The notes: generated by a model from the letters alone, not told the origin. A stretch of DNA of 64,000 nucleotides from Streptomyces gobiensis (GCF_021216675.1 NZ_CP086120.1:4586501-4650500); one strand, 5' to 3'. Shown: positions 45,871-54,085, counted from the stretch's first letter. Program-made: numbers and translations.

Positions 45871-48567
45871 ATGCAGACGCCCACGGAGCGCGCCTACCCC
45901 ACTCACTGGGAAGCCGATGTGGTGCTGCGCGACGGTGGTACGGCCCTGATCCGGCCGATCACCCCCGAGGACGCGGGTCGCCTGGTCAGCTTCTATGAGC
46001 AGGTCTCGGACGAGTCCAAGTACTACCGCTTCTTCGCCCCCTACCCCCGGCTCTCCGACCGCGACGTCCGGCACTTCACCCAGCACGACTACGTCGACCG
46101 GGTCGGGCTCGCCGCGACCGTCGGCGGTGAGTTCATCGGAACCGTCCGCTACGACCGCGTCGACGAGACCGGGCGTCCCGCCTCCGCCCCCGCCGACGGG
46201 GCCGAGGTGGCCTTCCTGGTCCAGGACGCTCACCAGGGCCGCGGCGTCGCCTCCGCTCTCCTGGAACACATCGCCGCCTGCGCCCGCGAGCGCGGGGTGC
46301 GACGCTTCACCGCCGAAGTGCTGCCCGCCAACAACAAGATGATCAAGGTGTTCACGGACGCCGGTTACTCCCAGAAGCGCAGCTTCGAGGACGGCTCCGT
46401 CCACCTCACCTTCGACCTTGAGCCGACCGCCGAGTCCCTTGCCGTGATGCGCGCCCGGGAGCAGCGCGCCGAGGCCCGCTCGGTGCAGCGGCTGCTGGCC
46501 CCCGGCTCCATCGCCGTCATCGGCGCCGGCCGACGCTCCGGTGGGGCCGGTCGCACCGTGCTCGACTCGCTGCGGGCCACCGGCTTTACGGGCCGTATAT
46601 ACGCCGTCAACAACCGGTTGCCCCACGGGCAGAGCGAGCTCGGGGGCGTCCCCGGCATTCCCGCGCACCGCCAGGTGAGCGCCATCCCCGAGCCCGTCGA
46701 TCTCGCGGTCGTCGCCGTCCCCGTCGGCCAGGTGGACGCCATCGTCACCGAGTGCGGTGAGCACGGCGTCCAGGGCCTGGTCGTACTCTCCGCCGACTTC
46801 GACCGTGCCGAGCAGCGCGAGCTGGTCCGCAAGGCCCGTTCCTACGGGATGCGGATCATCGGCCCGAACGCCTTCGGCCTGATCAACACCTCTCCCGCCG
46901 TCCGGCTCAACGCGACCCTCGCCCCGGAAACCCCCGCCCGTGGCCGTATCGGCCTCTTCACCCAGTCCGGCGCGATCGGCATCGCCCTGCTCGCCGGGCT
47001 GCACCAGCGCGGCGCCGGGCTCTCCTCCTTCGTCTCCGCGGGCAACCGCGCCGATGTCTCCGGCAACGACGTCCTGCAGTACTGGGACGACGACTCCGAT
47101 ACCGATGTCGCCCTGATGTATCTGGAGTCCCTCGGCAACCCCCGCAAGTTCACCCGGCTGGTCGGGCGTACGGCCGTCCGTAAGCCGATCGTCGTCGTCA
47201 AGGGTGCCCGGCACAGTGCCAGCGCACCGCCGCCCGGCCACGCGGTTCCGGTCAGCCGCACCCCGGACGCCACGGTCGCGGCGCTGCTGCGGCAGGCGGG
47301 TGTGCTGCTGGTCGACACCGTCACCGAGCTGGTCGACGCCGGAGTGCTGCTCGCCTTCCAGCCGCTGCCGACCGGGCCCAGGGTGGCCACCCTGGGCAAC
47401 GCGGAATCGCTCTGCCTGCTCACCTACGACGCCTGCCTCGCCCATGGGCTGCGTCCCCGGCCTCCCATCGACCTGACCGCTGCGGCCTCCCCGGACGACT
47501 TCCGGCGAGCGCTCGCCGACGCGCTCGCCGACCCCGATACGGACGCCGTGGTGGTGGCCGCCATCCCCTGGGTTGACGACCGCGAGACGGCGGAGCTCGC
47601 TGACGCCCTGCAGGCCGCCGCCGAGGGCTCGGGCAAACCGGTAGCCGTCGCCCACCTGGCGATAGAAGGGCTGGACACCGCTCTCAGCAGTCGGCGCATC
47701 CCCTCCTACCCCTCCCCGGAACGGGCCGTGCGGGCGCTGTCCGAAGCGGTCCGCTACGCACAGTGGCGCCGTGACGCACAGTCCCCGGGGCGAGTGCCCG
47801 ACTACGACGACATCGACGCGTCCGCCGCCGCGGCGCTGCTCGCCGACGGGGCCACCGGACAGCCTCCCGGCGAGGCGGCCAGCACACAGCTCACCCCCGC
47901 GCAGACGGCAGCGCTGCTCGCGCACTACGGCATCGCCGTGCAGCCCACGCATGCCGCGCCGGACGCCGAGGCGGCGGTCACGGCCGCCCGGCGGATCGGC
48001 TATCCGGTCGCGCTCAAGACCACCGCGCCGCATCTGCGGCACCGCGCCGACCTCGGTGGGGTCCGGCTCGATATCGCCGGCGAGGACGGACTCCGACGCA
48101 CCTACGCCGAGTTCACCGAAACCCTCGGTCGGCCCGCCGAGCTGCGGCCCGTCGTCCAGGCCATGGTCCCACGTGGGGTGGACACGGTCGTCCGGGCCGC
48201 CGTCGACCCGTCCATCGGCACCGTGCTCTCCTGCGGGCTCGCCGGTCCCCCCTCCGAACTGCTCGGCGACATCGCCTACCGGCTGGTGCCGGTGACCGAC
48301 CGGGACGCCGCCGGGATGATCCGCTCCCTGCGGACCGCGCCCATGCTCTTCGGCTGGCGCGGCGCTCAGCCGGTGGACACCGCCGCCCTGGAGGAACTGC
48401 TGTTGCGTGTCTCCCTGCTGGTCGATGACCATCCGGAGATCGTTTCGCTCACCCTGGAGCCGGTGATCGTCGCTCCGCACGGCCTGACCGTGCTGGGCGC
48501 CGCCGTACGGCTGGCACCGCCCCCGGCCACCACCGACCTGGGTCCCCGCCGACTGCCCGCGTACTGA
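45871..48567 (+). CDS. Protein lysine acetyltransferase: GNAT domain fused to acyl-CoA-synthetase-like domain
   Basis: 898 residues. The N-terminal GNAT domain (about 15-175) includes EVAFLVQDAHQGRGVASALLEHI, the acetyl-CoA loop. It is followed by an NDP-forming acyl-CoA synthetase-like region: CoA-binding (APGSIAVIGAGRRSGGAGRTVLDSL from ~205), succinyl-CoA-ligase-like (GLFTQSGAIGIALLAGLHQRGAGLSSFVSAGN) and an ATP-grasp part (HYGIAVQPTHAAPDAEAAVTAARRIGYPVALKT) to the end. The GNAT-first order is the actinobacterial arrangement; Salmonella Pat has the reverse. Such enzymes acetylate and inactivate acetyl-CoA synthetase. An in-frame extension to 45772 exists but is not supported. Confidence 0.88.
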   Translation: MQTPTERAYPTHWEADVVLRDGGTALIRPITPEDAGRLVSFYEQVSDESKYYRFFAPYPRLSDRDVRHFTQHDYVDRVGLAATVGGEFIGTVRYDRVDETGRPASAPADGAEVAFLVQDAHQGRGVASALLEHIAACARERGVRRFTAEVLPANNKMIKVFTDAGYSQKRSFEDGSVHLTFDLEPTAESLAVMRAREQRAEARSVQRLLAPGSIAVIGAGRRSGGAGRTVLDSLRATGFTGRIYAVNNRLPHGQSELGGVPGIPAHRQVSAIPEPVDLAVVAVPVGQVDAIVTECGEHGVQGLVVLSADFDRAEQRELVRKARSYGMRIIGPNAFGLINTSPAVRLNATLAPETPARGRIGLFTQSGAIGIALLAGLHQRGAGLSSFVSAGNRADVSGNDVLQYWDDDSDTDVALMYLESLGNPRKFTRLVGRTAVRKPIVVVKGARHSASAPPPGHAVPVSRTPDATVAALLRQAGVLLVDTVTELVDAGVLLAFQPLPTGPRVATLGNAESLCLLTYDACLAHGLRPRPPIDLTAAASPDDFRRALADALADPDTDAVVVAAIPWVDDRETAELADALQAAAEGSGKPVAVAHLAIEGLDTALSSRRIPSYPSPERAVRALSEAVRYAQWRRDAQSPGRVPDYDDIDASAAAALLADGATGQPPGEAASTQLTPAQTAALLAHYGIAVQPTHAAPDAEAAVTAARRIGYPVALKTTAPHLRHRADLGGVRLDIAGEDGLRRTYAEFTETLGRPAELRPVVQAMVPRGVDTVVRAAVDPSIGTVLSCGLAGPPSELLGDIAYRLVPVTDRDAAGMIRSLRTAPMLFGWRGAQPVDTAALEELLLRVSLLVDDHPEIVSLTLEPVIVAPHGLTVLGAAVRLAPPPATTDLGPRRLPAY

Positions 48568-48596
48568 GCCATCTCGATCCCCGTAGGATGGGCTGC

Positions 48597-49190
48597 ATGG
48601 CGAAGACCGGAACGACGACGCAGGGGCTGCGTGCGGCGATCGAGCGCAGCGGCTACTACCCGGCTCTCGTGGCGGAGGCGGTGGAGGCCGCGGTCGGCGG
48701 CGAGCCGGTCGCCTCGTATCTCGTCCACCAGGAGACGACGTTTGACTCCAACGAGGTACGCCGCCATGTCACGGTGCTCGTCCTCACCGGCACCCGCTTT
48801 ATCGTCAGCCACACCGATGAGCAGGCCGCCGACACCACCTCCCCGGCGCCCTACGCGACGACGTCCACCGAATCGGTGAAGCTGGAACGGATCTCCTCCG
48901 TCGTGCTCAGCCGCGTCGTCGCCAACCCCGAGTCGTACACCCCCGGCTCCCTGCCCCGCGAGGCCGTACTGACCATCGGCTGGGGCGCGGTCAGCCGTAT
49001 CGATCTGGAGCCCGCCAGCTGCGGCGACCCCAACTGCGAGGCGGACCACGGGTATACGGGTTCAACCACCGCCGACGACCTCTCGCTGCGGGTCAGCGAG
49101 GCCGGGGACGGCCCCGACACCGTGCGCCAGGCGCTCGGCTTCGCACAGGCACTCGCTGAGGCCACGGCGGCGACGGTGACCTCGCACTGA
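48597..49190 (+). CDS. DUF5998 family protein
   Basis: 197 residues with high conservation among Streptomyces: LRAAIERSGYYPALVAEAVEAAV, SYLVHQETTFD, RFIVSHTDEQAAD and CGDPNCEADHGYTG. No known fold or role. The last block, with two Cys and one His, might bind a metal. An ATG at 48588 is also in frame; I took 48597 because homologues begin MAKTG. It overlaps the next start (TGATG), so the two genes are translationally coupled. Confidence 0.85.
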   Translation: MAKTGTTTQGLRAAIERSGYYPALVAEAVEAAVGGEPVASYLVHQETTFDSNEVRRHVTVLVLTGTRFIVSHTDEQAADTTSPAPYATTSTESVKLERISSVVLSRVVANPESYTPGSLPREAVLTIGWGAVSRIDLEPASCGDPNCEADHGYTGSTTADDLSLRVSEAGDGPDTVRQALGFAQALAEATAATVTSH

Positions 49191-50398
49191 TGGTCCAGCC
49201 CACCACCACCGACCCGGCATGGCCGGAACCCGCCCCGCTCGATCCCCGCACCGCCCCCGTGCCGAAGTACGGCGACGCGTCGCTGGCCGATCTGCTGCCC
49301 GCCATCGTTGCGGGCCAGGGCGTGCCCGGATTCACGTCCAGGCTTCCGCTGGACCCGGCCGACCGGGTCTGTGTCTTTCTTGTCGACGGCATGGGCTGGG
49401 AGATCCTGCGGGCACACCCGGACGAGGCACCGTTCCTCACCTCACTGCTGCCCAGCTCCGCGAACCGCACCGGGGCGCCGATCACTTCCGGTTTCCCCTC
49501 CACCACCGCGACCTCGCTGGCCTCGGTGGGCACCGGTCTGGTGCCCGGCGCACACGGGCTGCCCGGCTACTCGGCGCTGGACCCGGACACCGGCGCCCTG
49601 ATGAACCAGCTCCGCTGGCAGCCATGGACCGACCCCTACGTCTGGCAGCCCTACCCGACCGTCTTCCAACTCGCCCACGCGGCGGGCGTGGAGACCTGCC
49701 AGGTATCGGCCCCGCACTTTGAGCACACCCCGCTGACGAAGATCGCCCTGTCGGGCGGCACCTTCCTCGGGCAGCTCTCCGGCGAGGACCGGATGGACCT
49801 CGCCGCACAGCGCCTCGCCGCCGCGGACCGGTCCCTGGTCTATACGTACTACGCCGACCTGGACGGCAACGGCCACCGCCATGGCGTCGACTCCGACGCC
49901 TGGCGCGGACAGCTGATGTACGTCGACCGGCTCGCCCAGCGGCTCGCCGAACAGCTGCCGCCGCGCTCCGCGCTCTACGTCACGGCCGACCACGGCATGG
50001 TGGACGTCCCGGCCGGTCCTGATGCCCGTTTCGACTTCGATGAGGACTGGGAGCTGCGCGCGGGCGTCGCAGTGCTCGGCGGCGAGGGCCGGGCCCGCCA
50101 TGTCTACGCGGTGCCCGGCGCGGCGTCCGATGTGTACGCCGTATGGCGGGAGGTCCTCGCCGAGCAGGCCTGGGTGGCGACCCGGGACGAGGCGATCGAG
50201 CTGGGCTGGTTCGGGCCACCCGGAGCGGGAGTTGACGAGCGCGTGTACGGCCGGATCGGGGATGTAGTGGTGGCGATGAGCGGGGACTCCGCCATAATCG
50301 CGACCGAGACGGAGCCGAAGGAGTCCGAACTGATCGGTATGCATGGCTCGGTCACCTCGGCCGAGCAGTTCGTCCCGCTCCTCGAAGTCCGCACCTGA
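49190..50398 (+). CDS. Alkaline-phosphatase-superfamily nucleotide pyrophosphatase/phosphodiesterase
   Basis: 402 residues. Metal ligands are in VCVFLVDGMGWEIL (Asp), the nucleophile region is GFPSTTATSLASVGTG (Thr in PSTTATS), and further ligands are in YADLDGNGHRHGVDS and YVTADHGMVDVP. It hydrolyses phosphodiesters or phosphonates; the natural substrate is unknown. It has no signal peptide, so it is cytoplasmic. The tdk start lies 44 bases downstream, so tdk was probably the last gene of this transcription unit before the element inserted. Confidence 0.88.
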   Translation: MVQPTTTDPAWPEPAPLDPRTAPVPKYGDASLADLLPAIVAGQGVPGFTSRLPLDPADRVCVFLVDGMGWEILRAHPDEAPFLTSLLPSSANRTGAPITSGFPSTTATSLASVGTGLVPGAHGLPGYSALDPDTGALMNQLRWQPWTDPYVWQPYPTVFQLAHAAGVETCQVSAPHFEHTPLTKIALSGGTFLGQLSGEDRMDLAAQRLAAADRSLVYTYYADLDGNGHRHGVDSDAWRGQLMYVDRLAQRLAEQLPPRSALYVTADHGMVDVPAGPDARFDFDEDWELRAGVAVLGGEGRARHVYAVPGAASDVYAVWREVLAEQAWVATRDEAIELGWFGPPGAGVDERVYGRIGDVVVAMSGDSAIIATETEPKESELIGMHGSVTSAEQFVPLLEVRT

Positions 50399-50442
50399 CC
50401 GCCCCACCATCACTAGCCACCGAGAAAGGTCCGCAACTCCCC

Positions 50443-50493
50443 ATGCCTGAGCTGGTGTTCTTCTCCGGAACCATAGACTGTCGCGACAGATAA
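50443..50493 (+). pseudogene. tdk: 5' remnant of thymidine kinase gene, cut off by element insertion
   Basis: The ATG at 50443, with GAGAAAGG upstream, starts MPELVFFSGTIDCRDR and stops at a TAA inside the element. The first ten residues are the beta-1 strand and the start of the Walker A loop of thymidine kinase (FFSGTMDCGKST in intact genes). The reading continues, after the element, at 60340. The junction lies at CCAT (50471-50474); from there on the codons (ATA GAC TGT CGC) come from the element. Confidence 0.88.
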
Positions 50494-50495
50494 AC
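50455..50495. other. Left attachment junction (attL)
   Basis: Chromosomal tdk sequence TTCTCCGGAA then CCAT, followed by element sequence AGACTGTCGCGACAG. The right junction reads CAGT-CCAT-GGACTGCGG. Recombining them gives an intact tdk reading ...GGAACCATGGACTGCGG (attB) and an element site CAGTCCATAGACTG (attP) with a CAGTC/GACTG inverted repeat. Confidence 0.8.
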
Positions 50496-50517
50496 ACTTG
50501 CGCTGAGAGGGGCGGGC

Positions 50518-52005
50518 ATGGAACCAGCACAGCTTGTAGACCTGTATATCCGCAGGTCAAAGACGGGAAGCCTTGAGCTGAGTACCGCCGCGCAAGAGGC
50601 ACGGGGGCGAGACTGGGCAGCGCGAAACAACCTTACGGTCCGCACGGTGTGGACCGACATGAAGAGCGGTAGTCGCGCTGACGTAAAGCGTCCCGACTAC
50701 GACAACGCCCTAGCGGCACTCCGCAACGGGGAAGTTCGAACCCTTTGGGCATACAAGCTTGACCGGTTCTCCCGAATGGGTGCTATCGCTGTGTTGACCA
50801 TCCTGGATGAACTCAGCGGCTCACGAGTCATCTTCGATTCAGACGGACTGGACTCCGCCGACCCGACACATCGACGCATGATCATGTGGCGTGCGGAAGA
50901 CGCCAAGGAAGAAGCAGACCGCATCGGAGGGCGACTCAAAGACACATTCGGCGCAGCAAAAGACGCTGGCCTATGGGTACCGGCAAAGGTGCCGTACGGA
51001 TTCATCAGGACTGTCGGGCGAAAACTTGCCGTAGACAACGATACAGCGCCAATCGTCCGCCGCATCTTCGCGAACACCATTGAGGGAGTAAGCACCCCGA
51101 AGCTTGCTCGCGCGCTGAACGAGGAAGGTATTCCCGCCCCTTCGGGTGGTCGCTGGTCCACAAGCACGCTGTACGGCATTCTGCGCCACCCTGCGTATAT
51201 TGGGTACGCAAGCCGACTTGAGGGACATAAGCGCGTCGCCTACCGGGACAGTAAAGGGAACCGTGTTCCCATCGGTCCCGCCATTGTCAGCGAGGCGACA
51301 CAGGCACAGGCAGAGCAAGCCCTGAACTCCCGCACGGTCTATAAGAACGGAGCGAAGCGAGGAAACCGCGCTACGCCTACGCACTTGCTCACGGGCCTAC
51401 TTCGGTGCGCTGGCTGCGACAGGACCCTTGTAGCGTCAGGAAAATCGTACCGCTGTACCTCAGCGAGTCTCGGCGGTAGGGAATGCCCCGCTCCGGCAAT
51501 GGCACTGAGGGAAGCGGTAAACGACGCCGTAGCGCGTGCATGGGCTAATCGCTTGGCAGCAAGCGAACCAGACCGCCCCCTGATTAAGGCTGTGGCAAAG
51601 CGTTGGCTGTCTTCCCACAAGCCGGAAGTCATGGCGGAGCGGGACAGCGCCGTACGTGCCGTGAAAGACGCTCAGGCAGGCTTGCAAGACCTTCTAGACG
51701 CGCGTTGGAAGCGTAAGGAGTTCGAAGGTCCCGCAGCCGCCTACTTCCCTAGCCTTCTCGCTGATGCTGAATCGGCGGTGGAATCGGCTCAGCATCGCCT
51801 AGCCGAACTCCCCGAACCCATGGCCGATATCAGCTATCTACTAGACAGTGAACTTGTGTGGGAAGCATGGGAGGCAGCAAGCCTCAGCGACCAACGCGAC
51901 TTGCTCAGACTGGCCATTGACCGTGTGGTCATGTGCAAGGCCCCGGGAAAGGGAAAGCCGTTCGCCCCGCTTGAGCGTCTGACATTCGTATGGGCCAGCG
52001 AGTAA
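50518..52005 (+). CDS. Large serine integrase (site-specific recombinase)
   Basis: 495 residues. The catalytic Ser14 is in YIRRSK, with arginines in KSGSRADVKRPDYD and the YKLDRFSRMG block of the resolvase domain (1-150). Then comes the recombinase domain (VPYGFIRTVGRKLAVDNDTAPIVRRIF to SLYGILRHPAYIGYA), a zinc-ribbon with LLRCAGCDRTL and RCTSASLGGRECP, a coiled coil (about 375-440) and a C-terminal tail. It lies next to attL, as expected. It needs no host factors for integration; excision would need a directionality factor, which I cannot identify among the small genes. Confidence 0.95.
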   Translation: MEPAQLVDLYIRRSKTGSLELSTAAQEARGRDWAARNNLTVRTVWTDMKSGSRADVKRPDYDNALAALRNGEVRTLWAYKLDRFSRMGAIAVLTILDELSGSRVIFDSDGLDSADPTHRRMIMWRAEDAKEEADRIGGRLKDTFGAAKDAGLWVPAKVPYGFIRTVGRKLAVDNDTAPIVRRIFANTIEGVSTPKLARALNEEGIPAPSGGRWSTSTLYGILRHPAYIGYASRLEGHKRVAYRDSKGNRVPIGPAIVSEATQAQAEQALNSRTVYKNGAKRGNRATPTHLLTGLLRCAGCDRTLVASGKSYRCTSASLGGRECPAPAMALREAVNDAVARAWANRLAASEPDRPLIKAVAKRWLSSHKPEVMAERDSAVRAVKDAQAGLQDLLDARWKRKEFEGPAAAYFPSLLADAESAVESAQHRLAELPEPMADISYLLDSELVWEAWEAASLSDQRDLLRLAIDRVVMCKAPGKGKPFAPLERLTFVWASE

Positions 52006-52108
52006 CGCAGTAACCACCAATGGCACCCGCCCGCCGACGCTTGGCGCTCTTCTGTCTGCGCTAACGGGAGATGCAGCGGCGCTCAGCCGGTAAGCCAGCG
52101 AGCGACAC

Positions 52109-52140
52109 GAGCCCCGTTCGGGAAACTCCGGGCGGGGCTC
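52109..52140 (+). terminator. Terminator of the integrase gene
   Basis: GAGCCCCG pairs with CGGGGCTC around a 16-base loop, followed by TTCGCTGTCT; outer bases AGCGA/TTCGCT extend the pairing. Confidence 0.7.
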
Positions 52141-52150
52141 TTCGCTGTCT

Positions 52151-52184
52151 CCGGGCAATCGGCACTCTAGACCCTGGGTGAGAC
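52151..52184 (+). repeat. 34-bp element repeat, copy 1
   Basis: CCGGGCAATC-N7-CTAGA-N5-GGTGAGA layout. Shares 26 or so of 34 positions with the copy at 52433. It ends 24 bases before the start of a small gene. Confidence 0.65.
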
Positions 52185-52208
52185 CGCCTAGGGGACGGAG
52201 AGACGACC

Positions 52209-52430
52209 ATGCACCCTGATGAAGAACTTATGTTCACGCCCGAAGGACGTAAGTTCCTTCTAGATCGTGAATCTTGGTGCGGCAAAGTGAGAGAACTCAT
52301 GACCGAGGAAGGGACCTATCAGGAACTCGTCACAGCCAGGAAAATTCCATGGTCACAAGCCGCCATTGACGGCTACGCGGCGCAGCTTGAGGCGCTGTAT
52401 GCCGCCATGCCGAAAGACCCCCGGTCCTGA
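52209..52430 (+). CDS. Small hypothetical element protein
   Basis: 73 residues, acidic, begins MHPDEELMFTPEGRKFLLDRESWCGKV; two predicted helices follow (TYQELVTARKIP, AAIDGYAAQLEALYAAMP). I recognise no family. GACGGAGAG precedes the ATG. It is the first gene after the integrase and has a 34-bp repeat directly upstream. A directionality factor or DNA-binding protein would fit the place, but nothing in the sequence shows it. Confidence 0.6.
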   Translation: MHPDEELMFTPEGRKFLLDRESWCGKVRELMTEEGTYQELVTARKIPWSQAAIDGYAAQLEALYAAMPKDPRS

Positions 52431-52432
52431 AC

Positions 52433-52466
52433 GCGGGCAATCCACTCACTAGACCTACGGTGAGAG
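52433..52466 (+). repeat. 34-bp element repeat, copy 2
   Basis: GCGGGCAATC then CACTCACTAGACCTACGGTGAGAG (in two parts). CTCAC and GTGAG within it form a dyad. It lies 30 bases before the next small gene. Confidence 0.7.
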
Positions 52467-52495
52467 GCAAAACAGCGCGCGGAAGGAGAGAGGGC

Positions 52496-52684
52496 ATGAG
52501 CGCTGAGGACGTTCTTAAGTACATGCTGTCTTGGGCATCTGAGGACTCGCACCGTGGGCGTTTGGCTCGCGCACTTCAGACCAATATGGGAGAAAGCGCA
52601 GAGCTTCAGGCGCGCCGTGTGGGTCTGCTGTCCATCTACGTGCAGCGCGAAGCGAAGAGCGGTAAAGGTCTCGCGCTGATCTAG
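52496..52684 (+). CDS. Small hypothetical element protein
   Basis: 62 residues, helical: MSAEDVLKYMLSWASEDSHRGRLARAL, then ESAELQARRVGLLSIYVQREA. No recognised family. The ATG at 52496 has GGAAGGAGAG in front, better than the in-frame GTG at 52460. A hairpin terminator follows 18 bases after its stop. Confidence 0.6.
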   Translation: MSAEDVLKYMLSWASEDSHRGRLARALQTNMGESAELQARRVGLLSIYVQREAKSGKGLALI

Positions 52685-52702
52685 CGCTAAGCTCGGGGAC
52701 GT

Positions 52703-52735
52703 AAGCCGTCTGGTTTCGTGACCAGGCGGCTTTTC
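52703..52735 (+). terminator. Hairpin terminator inside the element
   Basis: AAGCCGTCTGGT pairs with ACCAGGCGGCTT (one G-U pair), then TTTTCCTT. It ends the transcript of the first two small genes. Confidence 0.85.
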
Positions 52736-52741
52736 CTTGGC

Positions 52742-52801
52742 CTAGAAACGTCTCCTTTCGTCTTCATGGTCTAGAAGCTCCGTCCTTTTCGTCTCTGACG
52801 G
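52742..52801. repeat. Two degenerate ~30-bp pyrimidine-rich direct repeats
   Basis: Both begin CTAGAA and contain a CGTC...CTTTTCGTCT-like core (CTAGAAACGTCTCC TTTCGTCTTC at 52742, CTAGAAGCTCCGTCC TTTTCGTCTC at 52772). Further TTCCGTC units follow to ~52850. The pyrimidine-rich stretch continues to the ribosome binding site of the next gene. Confidence 0.45.
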
Positions 52802-52870
52802 ACCCCTATTCCGTCTCATTCCATCCCCTCAACTAGTTATTCCGTCCCGTTTCGCCAGGAGGAAGTACAC

Positions 52871-53134
52871 ATGAATTCAGAGCTGATTGTTGCGCTCCGT
52901 AACGCCGAAGACATTGCATGGAAAGCCATGGGCAAGCCCACGGATGACAGCGCAGAGAAGACGCACAAGGCCATTGCGGATGCGCTCCGCCTTGCTGAGA
53001 AGTTGGCCGCTGCCCCCCGCTGCGAAGCCTCTAGCTGTGACAACGCCATTGAGTACAGCGGGATAGGGCGGCATCGGCGGTTCTGTTCGGACCGTTGCCG
53101 TAAGGCAGCTCACCGGGCGAACCGTCAGCACTAG
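52871..53134 (+). CDS. Small zinc-finger-like protein
   Basis: 87 residues. A helical N-terminal half (LIVALRNAEDIAWKAMGK...KTHKAIADALRLAEKLAA) precedes CEASSCDNAIEYSG...RFCSDRCRKAAHRANRQH, a C-x4-C / C-x3-C treble-clef-like finger ending in the FCSDRCRKAAHR signature seen in many actinobacterial and phage proteins. Probably binds zinc and perhaps DNA. CAGGAGGA precedes the ATG. Confidence 0.75.
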   Translation: MNSELIVALRNAEDIAWKAMGKPTDDSAEKTHKAIADALRLAEKLAAAPRCEASSCDNAIEYSGIGRHRRFCSDRCRKAAHRANRQH

Positions 53135-53279
53135 GACAGCGAAGGAGGTTGGGCTGAAAACCTTACTCTCTGTTGTTTGTTCCTTATTGGCTCCATCTGA
53201 ACGTTAACACCTATTCCCTTGAGAACTCCAATGGAAAACCCGACCACCGTACACATACACGAAATAGGGAACACTCCTC

Positions 53280-53684
53280 ATGAGCTACAACCTGATTGCC
53301 CGCTGTGACTACTGCCGGAGGAATCTGACTGGCGAACAAGTGCGCTTCTGCTCTGCCGCTTGCCGTGCCGCTGAGTGGCGAGACAGCAAGCGAACCACGG
53401 AACGGGAGTACCGAAACTGTGAGCTGTGCGGGGACCCGTTCGCGGTGCGCTACAGGTACCAAAAGGTCTGCGACTACAACAGCGTTGCGTCTGAGGACTG
53501 CAAGGACCTACAAGACGAGCTAATGATTCAGTGGGAAGAGGAGCAAGACGAACGCATGCGCGCTGTCTGCGAGCGGGAAGGCTGCGAGGTCCCCGTCTAT
53601 CGTCCGGGTCGTGGCCGTCCGCGCCGTTTCTGCACCGCTCGCTGTAAAACAGCCTTCTACCGAAGCGCGAAGCGTAACGGGTAG
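53280..53684 (+). CDS. Cysteine-rich double zinc-finger protein
   Basis: 134 residues with two or three treble-clef-like fingers: CDYCRRNLTGEQVRFCSAACRAAEWR near the start, CELCGDPFAVRYRYQKVC in the middle, and CEREGCEVPVYRPGRGRPRRFC TARCKTAFYR at the end. Twelve or so cysteines, highly basic C-terminus. The ending repeats the F-C-x-x-R-C-K-x-A-x-x-R pattern of the preceding gene's product. DNA binding is plausible; the role is unknown. Confidence 0.75.
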   Translation: MSYNLIARCDYCRRNLTGEQVRFCSAACRAAEWRDSKRTTEREYRNCELCGDPFAVRYRYQKVCDYNSVASEDCKDLQDELMIQWEEEQDERMRAVCEREGCEVPVYRPGRGRPRRFCTARCKTAFYRSAKRNG

Positions 53685-53732
53685 GTAATAGATTTGGATT
53701 TCCGACGCCTAAATGCCCGAATTACCGGCTTT

Positions 53733-53766
53733 GCGGGCAGTCCACTCACTAGATAAAGGGTGAGAG
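53733..53766 (+). repeat. 34-bp element repeat, copy 3
   Basis: GCGGGCAGTC then CACTCACTAGATAAAGGGTGAGAG (in two parts); near-identical to copy 2 except for the centre. It opens a 340-base gene-free stretch that ends in strong hairpins. Confidence 0.7.
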
Positions 53767-53975
53767 ACAGTTCACGCGCTCTCACGCGACACCCTCACCA
53801 CTTGCCAATTGAGTAGGTGCCCGGTGGGACGCCACCGATTCCCGGGCAACACGAACACCCGAGCATGCCGGGTAATTGCATGCCCTTCCCTAGGCCCCTG
53901 CCTGTGTCTGATTTCTTCGCTGAGGATTGGCGTCCGCTCAGTGAGAGGTCAGCACGGGCAGGGGCTTTCTTCGTT
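53767..53975 (+). ncRNA. Candidate structured RNA or leader in the gene-free stretch
   Basis: Between the gene ending at 53684 and the one starting at 54107 I find no convincing gene. A long-range stem joins GCCCCTGCCTGTG (53893-53905) with CACGGGCAGGGGC (53953-53965), enclosing a small hairpin (CTGAGGATTGGCGTCCGCTCAG region), and TTTCTTCG follows, like a terminator. Combined with the repeat upstream, a short transcript is possible. This is inference from base pairing only. Confidence 0.35.
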
Positions 53976-54040
53976 TAGACCTTTCTCCCCGCAGCGACAC
54001 GGGCCGAATGTGCGCGCGACCCGTAGAGCGCTGTCCCTGC

Positions 54041-54085
54041 CAGACCGGTCGGGTTAGAGCCATGTCCCGACCGGTCCGGCCCTTT
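54041..54085 (+). terminator. Second hairpin of the gene-free stretch
   Basis: GACCGGTCGGG pairs with CCCGACCGGTC across a 12-base loop, followed by CGGCCCTTTCG. It lies 22 bases before the next start codon. Confidence 0.65.

Noticed and set aside
45811..48480. 889-codon open frame antisense to the GNAT/acyl-CoA synthetase gene
   Set aside because: Gly/Asp/Val-rich shadow sequence with no domain; the plus-strand frame encodes a complete known protein.
53809..54057. 82-codon open frame in the gene-free stretch
   Set aside because: Translation is Arg/Ser/Pro-rich without a good ribosome binding site and crosses two strong hairpins.
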